The notes beneath the pieces are model-generated. The model made no database searches. It was not told the DNA's origin and worked only from the letters and a program-made list of their open reading frames with translations. From DAOUFU01 sp034429275 (lineage in GTDB: Bacteria; Chloroflexota; Anaerolineae; Aggregatilineales; Aggregatilineaceae), in assembly GCA_034429275.1 (NCBI GenBank), contig DAOUFU010000294.1, forward strand, positions 1-42,397: 42,397 nucleotides of DNA, read 5' to 3'. Shown piece by piece: positions 33,819 through 41,122 of the stretch (its first letter is position 1; the number at the start of each line of letters is the position of its first letter). Position numbers and translations under genes: made by a program.

Positions 33819-34538
33819 ATGCCCGAAGAACGCCTTCAAAAACTGATTTCCCAGGCGGGCATTTGCTCGCGCCGGGCGGCTGAGCAATACATCCAGGCAG
33901 GCAGGGTGACCGTCAACGGCCAGACCGCCAAGGTTGGGGATAAAGCCGACCTCGCACGCGACACGGTCAAAGTGGATGGCGTCACGCTCAAACTGCCTGA
34001 GCAGTTCGTCTATTTTCTGCTCAACAAACCGCGCGGCGTGCTTTCGACCAATAAGCCAATAGCGGATGATAAGCGCCCGATCGTGCGCAACCTCATTCCC
34101 TACGAGGGACACCTGTTCACCGTCGGACGGTTGGATGCGGACAGCGAAGGGCTGATCCTGCTCACCAGCGACGGCGACCTCGCTAACCGCCTGATGCATC
34201 CGCGATACCAGCACACCAAGACCTATGAAGTGGTGGTCGAAGGACGCCCTACCTGGAAAACGTTGGAGGCCTGGCGTCACGGCGTCGAACTCGACGACAA
34301 AAAGACCGCTCCGGCGAAGGTGCGTGTTTTGCAGGAACGCACACAGGATACACTGCTTCAGGTCACAATGGTTGAAGGACGCAATCGCCAGATCAGGCGC
34401 GTGGCCAGCCTGTTGGGTCACCCTGTCAAACGCCTGACTCGCACCAAGATCGGCTTCCTCGAAATCGGTCATCTCAAGCCGGGTCAATACCGTGAGTTAT
34501 CTCCAACCGAGGTCCGCCAGCTCAAGCAATCGCGCTGA
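33819..34538 (+). CDS. rluB: Pseudouridine synthase, RsuA/RluB family
   Basis: Isomerises a specific uridine in rRNA, most likely 23S. The N-terminal S4 RNA-binding domain (about residues 2-48, RLQKLISQAGICSRRAAEQYI) is followed by the catalytic domain with Asp106 in VGRLDADSEGLILLTSDGD. GRNRQIRRV and LTRTKIGFLEIG are also family-typical. Length 239 residues. SD AAAGGA just before the ATG. RluB versus RsuA or RluE cannot be settled from sequence alone. Between the phosphatase and plsC genes. Confidence 0.88.
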   Translation: MPEERLQKLISQAGICSRRAAEQYIQAGRVTVNGQTAKVGDKADLARDTVKVDGVTLKLPEQFVYFLLNKPRGVLSTNKPIADDKRPIVRNLIPYEGHLFTVGRLDADSEGLILLTSDGDLANRLMHPRYQHTKTYEVVVEGRPTWKTLEAWRHGVELDDKKTAPAKVRVLQERTQDTLLQVTMVEGRNRQIRRVASLLGHPVKRLTRTKIGFLEIGHLKPGQYRELSPTEVRQLKQSR

Positions 34539-34573
34539 ACCATGACGCAGCACACCCAAAAGAGACCTTCCCC

Positions 34574-35314
34574 ATGAACATTTCCGACGCCTCTTCCCGC
34601 GATTCCGTTCATGATGTCATCTTCAACCAGCGACGCTATACCTGGCGGCGCGCATTGATGCGCGACCTGCTGCTGCGCCCGATTGGGTTTGGCCTGCTCA
34701 TCCGCATCCGCGTAGAAGGGCGTGAGCACATCCCACCGACAGGTCCAACGCTGGTCATCATGAATCATATTGCGAGCATCGACCCGTTCGTGGTCACAGG
34801 GGTGATCCGCCCACGCTTCCTGGTCCCCATGTCCAAGATCGAGAATTACGCCAACCCCTTTGTGCGTTTCATGTCCAATATGTGGGGAGTCTTCCCGGTA
34901 CGGCGCGGCGAAGTGGATCGCAAAGCCCTCAACAGCACCATCACGCTGCTGAACCAGGGATTACCCGTGTTGATCGCGCCCGAAGGCACGCGGCAGCCTG
35001 CCCTGCAGCACGCCAAAGACGGCATGGCCTATGTCGCCACCAAAGCAAACGCCGCCATCCTGCCGGTGGGCCTTGAAGGGACCGACCAGTTCCCCGGCGC
35101 TTACAAACGGGGTCGGCGTCCGCAGGTCCAGGTCAAGATTGGGCGCGCCTTTCGTTTGCGCACCGAGGGCCAGGCGCGAATCCCCCGTGATGTGCTCACC
35201 CAGATGACTCATGAGGCCATGTACCAGCTGGCAGCGCTCATCCCCGAACACCGGCGCGGCGATTACGCCGACCTGGAAAACGCCACCACCGATCTGCTCA
35301 GCTTCCTGGAGTGA
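34574..35314 (+). CDS. plsC: 1-acyl-sn-glycerol-3-phosphate acyltransferase
   Basis: Membrane-associated lysophosphatidic acid acyltransferase of phospholipid synthesis. Motif I is NHIASIDPF (NHxxxxD catalytic pair, about residues 65-70), and motif III is IAPEGTR. SKIENYANPFV and AILPVGLEG match the remaining motifs. Length 246 residues. It lacks an obvious transmembrane helix, so attachment is probably peripheral. It lies 35 bases downstream of rluB and is probably the last gene of that operon. Confidence 0.88.
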   Translation: MNISDASSRDSVHDVIFNQRRYTWRRALMRDLLLRPIGFGLLIRIRVEGREHIPPTGPTLVIMNHIASIDPFVVTGVIRPRFLVPMSKIENYANPFVRFMSNMWGVFPVRRGEVDRKALNSTITLLNQGLPVLIAPEGTRQPALQHAKDGMAYVATKANAAILPVGLEGTDQFPGAYKRGRRPQVQVKIGRAFRLRTEGQARIPRDVLTQMTHEAMYQLAALIPEHRRGDYADLENATTDLLSFLE

Positions 35315-35343
35315 TCTCGGTCGCAGATGGCCCTACTTGGTCA

Positions 35344-35372
35344 TTGGCCCGCCTGAGGTGTGGCTCTATAAT
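35344..35372 (+). promoter_or_regulatory. Promoter of ilvE
   Basis: TTGGCC (35344-35349), 17-base spacer, consensus TATAAT (35367-35372). The untranslated leader is about 69 bases, with AGGAGGA just before the ilvE ATG. No leader peptide or terminator found here. Confidence 0.75.
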
Positions 35373-35447
35373 GACGCCTACCATAGTCTCCACAGACGTG
35401 TCATCCCACACCATATCCACCTTTCTGCTTCAGAGGAGGAGCCAGTA

Positions 35448-36377
35448 ATGCCAGCAGAACCATCCTATGCCTATTTCCAGGGCAAGATTGTGCCGATCGA
35501 AGAGGCCAAGGTCAGCGTGATGACCCATGCACTGAATTATGGCACGGGCGCATTTGGCGGTATGCGTGCCTACTGGAACGAAGACGAGCAGCAGTTGTTC
35601 ATCTTCCGCCCTATTGAGCACTTCCAACGGGTGCTGAATTCGGGCAAACTGCTGATGATGGACCTGCCCTACACGCCGCAGTCTATGCTGAACATTTTGA
35701 TCGACCTGCTGCGCAAAGAAAATTACCGCGAAAACGTGTACATCCGGCCCCTGATCTACAAATCCACACCGCGCATTGGCGTGCGCCTGCACGACCTGGA
35801 GGCCGATTTCACCATGTTTGCCCTGCCGTTTGGCAGCTATATTCCCAATGAAGAAGGCTCGCGTGTAACCTTCTCTTCCTGGCGGCGTATTGACGATAAC
35901 TCGATCCCCGCGCGTGGCAAGATCACCGGCGCGTATGTCAACTCGGCCTTTATCAAGACCGATGCGGCTCTGGCCGGCTTTGACGAAGCGCTGGTGCTTA
36001 ATCAGGATGGGCACATCTCGGAAGGTAGCGCGGAGAATTTCTTCATGGTGCGCGACGGTGTGGTGATCACCCCGCCCATCTACGCCAATATTCTCGAAGG
36101 TATCACCCGGCGCTCGATCATTCAGTTGATTCAAGAGGAAATGAACCTGGAAGTCCAGGTTCGCGATATCGATCGGACCGAAGTCTTCCTCGCTGACGAG
36201 GCGTTTTTCTGCGGCACTGGCGTCCAGGTCGTCGCCATCGCCGAGGTCGATCACCGGCCCATCGGCACAGGCACGATGGGGCCGGTGGTCAAGCAGGTGC
36301 GCGATCTATACTTCAAGCTTGTCCGCGGGCAGCTTCCTCGCTACCGCGACTGGAATGTACCGGTCTACCCGGCCTAG
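35448..36377 (+). CDS. ilvE: Branched-chain amino acid aminotransferase
   Basis: PLP fold-type IV transaminase interconverting Leu, Ile and Val with their 2-oxo acids. The N-terminal ALNYGTGAFGGMRAYWN and the C-terminal GSAENFFMVRDGVVITPP are family signatures. The PLP lysine is expected in the ARGKITGAYVNSAF segment. Length 309 residues from the ATG at 35448, which follows AGGAGGA by seven bases; a longer frame running back through plsC is rejected. Its last 72 bases overlap the convergent membrane protein gene. Confidence 0.95.
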   Translation: MPAEPSYAYFQGKIVPIEEAKVSVMTHALNYGTGAFGGMRAYWNEDEQQLFIFRPIEHFQRVLNSGKLLMMDLPYTPQSMLNILIDLLRKENYRENVYIRPLIYKSTPRIGVRLHDLEADFTMFALPFGSYIPNEEGSRVTFSSWRRIDDNSIPARGKITGAYVNSAFIKTDAALAGFDEALVLNQDGHISEGSAENFFMVRDGVVITPPIYANILEGITRRSIIQLIQEEMNLEVQVRDIDRTEVFLADEAFFCGTGVQVVAIAEVDHRPIGTGTMGPVVKQVRDLYFKLVRGQLPRYRDWNVPVYPA

Positions 36378-36887
36378 ACGGAAATGACGGCGCAGGGTGA
36401 TCTGGGCAAGGATGAGCATCATGCCCACACTCTGCGCCACAAACTCGCTCTGCATCGGGACCATGCTGATCACATTGGTCGGGTTGTCGCGCTGTTGAAA
36501 GAACCACCGCCCGAACGAATAAACCGCGCCCGAAATAGCCGCCAGGATGCCGATGGCGCGCACCTTGCCATTGCGCGTCGAACCGGCAATGGTCGCCGGG
36601 GCCACAAACATCGCCACACGAATGAGATAGGTGCCGATGAAAATTTGCTCATGATAATACTGAGGCGAGTAGCGCCCCGGATCGAGCAGGTAGCCAAACC
36701 CAAAAGTTTTGTCGATCACGGTGCTGATGAGCACAATGATCGCCAGGGCCGTCTGCATGGTAGACCCATCAGGAACCATGAACAGCAGCAGCAGGTTAAG
36801 GAAGAACAACCAATACAGTGCCAGATTCCACTGTAACTCACCGCTGAACGGTCCCAACGAATTGAACATTTGCTCAAGCTCAGCCAT
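36306..36887 (-). CDS. Polytopic membrane protein of unknown function
   Basis: A 193-residue protein with several hydrophobic helices (about 23-37 LALYWLFFLNLLLLF, 44-58, 84-100, 112-125, 148-163). I do not recognise the family. The tail RRHFRLGRVDRYIPVAVARK is basic and likely cytoplasmic. AGGAGG five bases before the ATG, and a good promoter upstream (36945-36972), support it as a real gene. Its final 24 codons are antisense to the end of ilvE. Confidence 0.75.
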   Translation of the reverse strand: MAELEQMFNSLGPFSGELQWNLALYWLFFLNLLLLFMVPDGSTMQTALAIIVLISTVIDKTFGFGYLLDPGRYSPQYYHEQIFIGTYLIRVAMFVAPATIAGSTRNGKVRAIGILAAISGAVYSFGRWFFQQRDNPTNVISMVPMQSEFVAQSVGMMLILAQITLRRHFRLGRVDRYIPVAVARKLPADKLEV

Positions 36888-36903
36888 ATGAACCTCCTAC
36901 CCA

Positions 36904-36972
36904 TGAACCAGGGTTCAGCATACTTCCGATAATTCCCTTGATTAATCATAAAGAAAACCATAAGAAAGTCAA
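36904..36972 (-). promoter_or_regulatory. Promoter and possible operator of the membrane protein gene
   Basis: On the minus strand, -35 TTGACT (36972-36967), 16-base spacer, -10 TATGAT (36950-36945). A perfect inverted repeat TGAACC-AG-GGTTCA lies at 36904-36917, about 21 bases after the predicted +1, where a repressor could act. Confidence 0.65.
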
Positions 36973-36978
36973 GCGCAG

Positions 36979-37692
36979 TCAGCGATCGACGAGTCGCAGA
37001 TTCAGCCGTCGGACCTGGGCGTCTAGCGCGTAAGGCGGGCGGAAAAACAGGCTCGCCACCGGCATATCGGGCAGCAGGGACTCCGGCCCGGCAGCGAACA
37101 ACGCGATCACGCCGCGCTCCGGATAAAGCAGCGCAGTATAGCCGGTTAGCGGCATGACCAGGTTGCCTTGAGTCACTCCAATAGCAGCCGGATCGCCATA
37201 ACGCGCCAGCAGCCATTCCAGCGAGCCATAGTCCACCAATTCGGTTTCCTGGATGGTGTCGCTGGTCAAAGTGCTGCCCGGCGTGATCAGCAGCGTGCAC
37301 CCCTGCGAAACAAATCTCAGCCGTGTCGCGCGCCCGCCAACGGAAACTGCTCGCCCAAACGCGGCTTCCAACTGGGGAATGGTCCAGGACCGGGTCATCA
37401 GCTCTTCCACCCGCTCGATGGGGAAAACTGCCGTGCAGCGGGTAACCGGAGACGGTGACGGGGTGTCAGGCAGCGGGTCAACCGGGGTGGCCGGAGTAAC
37501 CGTTGGGTGCTGAACAAACGGCAGCGGCGGCAGTACAGTCGCGCGGGGCGAACGAACCGGCAGTGTAGCGGAAAGATCGGCAGCGGCCAGGCTCAACGTG
37601 CCGGGAGACGCATGGAACAGCAAAACGGCCCATACCACGGTAGCGCACACTGCCAGCATGAGCCATCGGAAATGAGTCGTCAGGGTTGGCAT
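36979..37692 (-). CDS. Secreted or anchored Pro/Thr-rich protein of unknown function
   Basis: A 237-residue protein with an N-terminal hydrophobic helix (about 10-28, WLMLAVCATVVWAVLLF) after a short region, acting as anchor or signal. It continues with a Pro/Thr/Val-rich stretch (about 45-80) and a globular C-terminal half with two cysteines (in VTRCTAVFPIER and VSQGCTLLI) that could form a disulphide. No family recognised. Its start lies 13 bases inside the end of the FkbM gene, implying coupled translation. Confidence 0.65.
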   Translation of the reverse strand: MPTLTTHFRWLMLAVCATVVWAVLLFHASPGTLSLAAADLSATLPVRSPRATVLPPLPFVQHPTVTPATPVDPLPDTPSPSPVTRCTAVFPIERVEELMTRSWTIPQLEAAFGRAVSVGGRATRLRFVSQGCTLLITPGSTLTSDTIQETELVDYGSLEWLLARYGDPAAIGVTQGNLVMPLTGYTALLYPERGVIALFAAGPESLLPDMPVASLFFRPPYALDAQVRRLNLRLVDR

Positions 37693-38606
37693 GTGAACAG
37701 CAGGTTAACCACGCCCATCCTGGCCTTGAGCCGCTCTGTCAGCGCGGCAAGTGCAGAGGCGTCGCGGGGCAAATCGTCCAAAGCGCCATCCGGCCCGATG
37801 ATCTGCCCACGCGCAAAACCCATCGCGCTCACTTCGGACAGGGCAGCTTCCGGAACGAATCCAAACGCCGCCAGCGCCTGGGGATTGTACTCCATCACCA
37901 GGGCCAGCCGGGGCGAGGCTGCAATCGTGGCGCGCATCCCTCGCAGCGCGCCGATCTCTGCCCCTTCGATATCCATTTTGATCACATCCACCTCCGTGAT
38001 CCCCATGTCACGCAGGCAGTCATCGACCGGGCGCGTGCGGACGGTAAACGTCTCGACCGGGAAATGTGTCGCGATGCGCGGCGCAATATCCGAGTCTGAG
38101 AGCTGCGCCTGCTGAAGATCGCGCATAGCCTCATCATAATGCAGCGATCCACTGGCCGACATCATGAGGTAATCATACAATTCAGCGGTGCCTTCGGTCT
38201 CGGCTACAGCAAGCTGGAGCGGTGTGACGTTTGGCCACCGGCGAATGTTGTGCAGCAGAAGCTGGTAGGTGCGCGGGTGCGGCTCAAATGCGATCACACG
38301 CCCGGATGGCCCCACTTTTTCCGCGCAGCGCCGCGTGTAGTATCCTACATGCGCCCCAATATCGAGCACGGTCATACCGGGGCGCAGCAGCCGGTCAAAC
38401 ACCCGTGTGGTTTCTGCCTCGTGCCGGTTGGTCAGCAGTTCCAGCCGGAACCAGAAAGGATCATCTGGCACGGTACGAAATCCGCGCCAGCGTTCGAGTA
38501 GGGGAATCAGGCCGCGTGTCATGACGGCATGAATCGCCACATGTACCGGACGCAGCCGTTTGATAGTTTTACGATACACTATGAGGCAGGAGTCGAGTAC
38601 CCGCAT
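37680..38606 (-). CDS. FkbM-family SAM-dependent methyltransferase
   Basis: Rossmann-fold methyltransferase. Motif I is TVLDIGAHVGYYTRR, then VIAFEPHPRTYQLLLHNI, and the FkbM-typical VDVIKMDIEGAEIGALRGM. Such enzymes usually O-methylate small molecules or sugars; the substrate is unknown. The ATG at 38606 (308 residues) has AGGA about ten bases upstream; the ATG at 38522 (280 residues) is a fallback. It is followed by an overlapping secreted-protein gene, so a role in cell-surface glycans is possible but speculative. Confidence 0.8.
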   Translation of the reverse strand: MRVLDSCLIVYRKTIKRLRPVHVAIHAVMTRGLIPLLERWRGFRTVPDDPFWFRLELLTNRHEAETTRVFDRLLRPGMTVLDIGAHVGYYTRRCAEKVGPSGRVIAFEPHPRTYQLLLHNIRRWPNVTPLQLAVAETEGTAELYDYLMMSASGSLHYDEAMRDLQQAQLSDSDIAPRIATHFPVETFTVRTRPVDDCLRDMGITEVDVIKMDIEGAEIGALRGMRATIAASPRLALVMEYNPQALAAFGFVPEAALSEVSAMGFARGQIIGPDGALDDLPRDASALAALTERLKARMGVVNLLFTCQP

Positions 38607-38726
38607 GGACGTTCCATCCTGGTTGAGCGCTGCCGGTCCACTTGCGACAGCAAGACTAACGCACGCGCGCGCAGAGGTCAATGCTGCACATACTGCCGAA
38701 TCCCTACTATAGCACCACCCGGCTGA

Positions 38727-41024
38727 ATGCCCACTATGTCCGGTGATTCCCCGCTACTCGATTCGGTGCGAACCGCCCTGCTCCAGACCCTCATCAGGAT
38801 CGGAGCCGTCTCGTCCGGCGATCTCTCCACAGCCTATACTGCTGGTCGTGCCGCGATCTACCGGGCGATGTTCGCGCGTTGTGCCCAGGCAGCCGCGCGG
38901 CTGTCTCCCTCAGAGAGCGATGCGCTGGCGCGTGTTTTGCTGCCGGAGGATGAATCGGGGGCACCTGACCCGCTCACCGGGCGTTTTCTGCCCTGTGAGC
39001 CACACAATCCGCGTCTTTGGGGCCGCCTGCACGAGCACCTGCTCGCCCACCAGGCCGCCGGTGAGCCGCCGCATCTGCGGCTGATACCCACCTCCCGAAA
39101 TCGGCGCGCCCAGGGCAGCTACTACACGCCAGAAGCCGTTGTGCGCTTTATCGTTCGCCAGGCGATTGGCCCGGTCCTGGATGAGAGGCTCGACCGTGTG
39201 CGCCGTCGCTGGCGCAAGAATGCCCGGACCGATTCAGATGAATTGTTCACCTTTTCGGTGCTCGATCCGGCTCTGGGCACTGGCTATTTTCTGCTTGAAG
39301 CGCTGGAGTTTATCACGTCACGGCTGCTGACCTTTCTCGAAGAGTTTCCCGATCACCCGCTTCGTGGTGATGGGCGAAATGTGCGCCACGCCGTGCTGAC
39401 GCGCTGCCTGTACGGCATCGACCTCGATCCCCAGGCTGTGGGGCTGGCACGAATGAGCCTGTGGCTGACCGCCCAACCGGATGCTGCCAGGCCAGAAGCT
39501 GCCGCCCTGGTTGCTCACCTTGTCTCTGGTAATGCCCTGCTAGATGCCGAACGCCTGCTGCCGTGCACCGGGTTTGATGCGGTGATCGGCAACCCGCCTT
39601 ACGTCCCCTGGCACGCCATTGGTTCGTACCGGACCGAGCTTGAAGCAGGGCACTATCGCGGCTGCACCTTTCGCGCGCGTCCTAACCATGCCGACGCCCA
39701 ACCCAATCTCTACCTGTTCTTCCTGGTGCTGATGCTCGACCTGCTGCGCCCTGGCGGTCGCGGCTGCTTTATCCTGCCCCCCGAATGGCTGAGCGAACGC
39801 CGCGCGGCCAGTTTTGTCGATCACATCGCGCGGCAAAGCGAAGAAGGCGCGCTCGTGATGTTTGACCCAACCTTGCGCCTGTTTGACCAGGGTGATCTGC
39901 CAGTGGGCACGGCGTCGGTTATCTTGGGCATCCGCAAACGCAACGCTGCGCCGGTTCTCACCGACTCATTTCCCTCCCTGGATGCCCTCAGCCTGGCCGA
40001 AACAGACACCGCTGCCGCACTGCACGCGCTGGACCTGCTCAATCTGTGGTCGCTGGAAAATGCGCCCGTCCGGGGCAGTTTCCGCCAGCTCGTTGTGGGA
40101 AATAGTCATCCCACGCGCAGGGTGCTGGGTGCTAATGCTCCGGAGGTGCCGCTGATCAGCACCGGGGACCGCACCCATTTTGAGATTGGCGGCGGGTTCC
40201 AGCCACCAATGGCGCTGGTCCCCTGCTTTACACTCGACGAGGCTGCTTACCGTGATCTGCCGCTCGCCGAGCGATCCTTTGTATTTCCCGCCCTGGTTCG
40301 GGCCAGCAGTATCACCCGCTATTGCCTGCGTAGTGAAGGAAACTACTGGATCATACTCAATGCCTTCCCACATGAGGCCGAAGCACAACAGGCCGCGCCC
40401 ACTTTGTGGGCCATGCTCAGCCGGCACCGTACCAAGCTCGAGTCAGCACGCGGCCCGGCATGGTGGCACTTCCCCAACCCGCGCAATCTGGCCACGCTGA
40501 CCAGCCGCATCCCTCGCCTGCTGACACCGCGCACCGCTGCGCGCAACAGTTTTGCACTGGATACGACCGGTTATCTGTTCAAAGGCACAAATGCGTATAT
40601 CCGCGTGCTGCCACCCTATGACCCGGCCTATGTTCTGGCGCTGCTCAACAGCCGCTTGCTCGACTGTTACTACGTCCGCACCGGCCAGGCTTATCACGGC
40701 AGTGCACGCAAATATGAGCCGGGCAAAATCGCGCATTTCCCCATCCGCCGCATCGACTTCACGACTCCTGCATCCGCGCGTCGGCAGGCTGCCCGCGCTG
40801 TATTGGATACATTCCTGGCGTCCGGTTCTCCCGACGATCTGCTGGCATCGGCCATTCCCTATTTCGAATCGAGCCAGGCAGATGTCGTGCACGACGTGCT
40901 CGCGGAGTTGGCCCGCGCGCAAAGCGAGTCTGTCCAGGTCGGGCATGATCAGGCGATTGATTGGCTGGTCGAAGCGCTCTATGGGCTGACCTGTGATCAG
41001 GTCGCCTTGCTGGAGCACTGGTGA
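38727..41024 (+). CDS. Eco57I-type N6-adenine DNA methyltransferase, no visible nuclease
   Basis: A 765-residue DNA adenine methyltransferase. After about 110 helical residues comes GSYYTPEAVVRFIV (from Gly130), motif I DPALGTGYFLLEA (from Asp180), and motif IV NPPYVPW (Asn289-Tyr292). The C-terminal third (LLNSRLLDCYY and HFPIRRIDF) resembles the TaqI-like target-recognition region. Type IIG enzymes normally carry an N-terminal nuclease, and I see no PD-ExK motif here, nor a neighbouring endonuclease. It may be an orphan methyltransferase or part of a defence system lost or lying outside the window. The SD is poor; ATGs at 38727 and 38736 are alternatives. Confidence 0.85.
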   Translation: MPTMSGDSPLLDSVRTALLQTLIRIGAVSSGDLSTAYTAGRAAIYRAMFARCAQAAARLSPSESDALARVLLPEDESGAPDPLTGRFLPCEPHNPRLWGRLHEHLLAHQAAGEPPHLRLIPTSRNRRAQGSYYTPEAVVRFIVRQAIGPVLDERLDRVRRRWRKNARTDSDELFTFSVLDPALGTGYFLLEALEFITSRLLTFLEEFPDHPLRGDGRNVRHAVLTRCLYGIDLDPQAVGLARMSLWLTAQPDAARPEAAALVAHLVSGNALLDAERLLPCTGFDAVIGNPPYVPWHAIGSYRTELEAGHYRGCTFRARPNHADAQPNLYLFFLVLMLDLLRPGGRGCFILPPEWLSERRAASFVDHIARQSEEGALVMFDPTLRLFDQGDLPVGTASVILGIRKRNAAPVLTDSFPSLDALSLAETDTAAALHALDLLNLWSLENAPVRGSFRQLVVGNSHPTRRVLGANAPEVPLISTGDRTHFEIGGGFQPPMALVPCFTLDEAAYRDLPLAERSFVFPALVRASSITRYCLRSEGNYWIILNAFPHEAEAQQAAPTLWAMLSRHRTKLESARGPAWWHFPNPRNLATLTSRIPRLLTPRTAARNSFALDTTGYLFKGTNAYIRVLPPYDPAYVLALLNSRLLDCYYVRTGQAYHGSARKYEPGKIAHFPIRRIDFTTPASARRQAARAVLDTFLASGSPDDLLASAIPYFESSQADVVHDVLAELARAQSESVQVGHDQAIDWLVEALYGLTCDQVALLEHW

Positions 41025-41122
41025 TCCTCGCTGTGCTGGCAGGGTCACGGGATCGCCGGTATGCTTAAGGCCGTTGATGATGCCACAATTGTTTTGACGC
41101 TGCCCCTGCATTGAGGAGTCGT

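Noticed and set aside
35371..35448. Short ORF before ilvE as a possible leader peptide
   Set aside because: Its ATG overlaps the -10 TATAAT, so it would not be transcribed, and no terminator follows.
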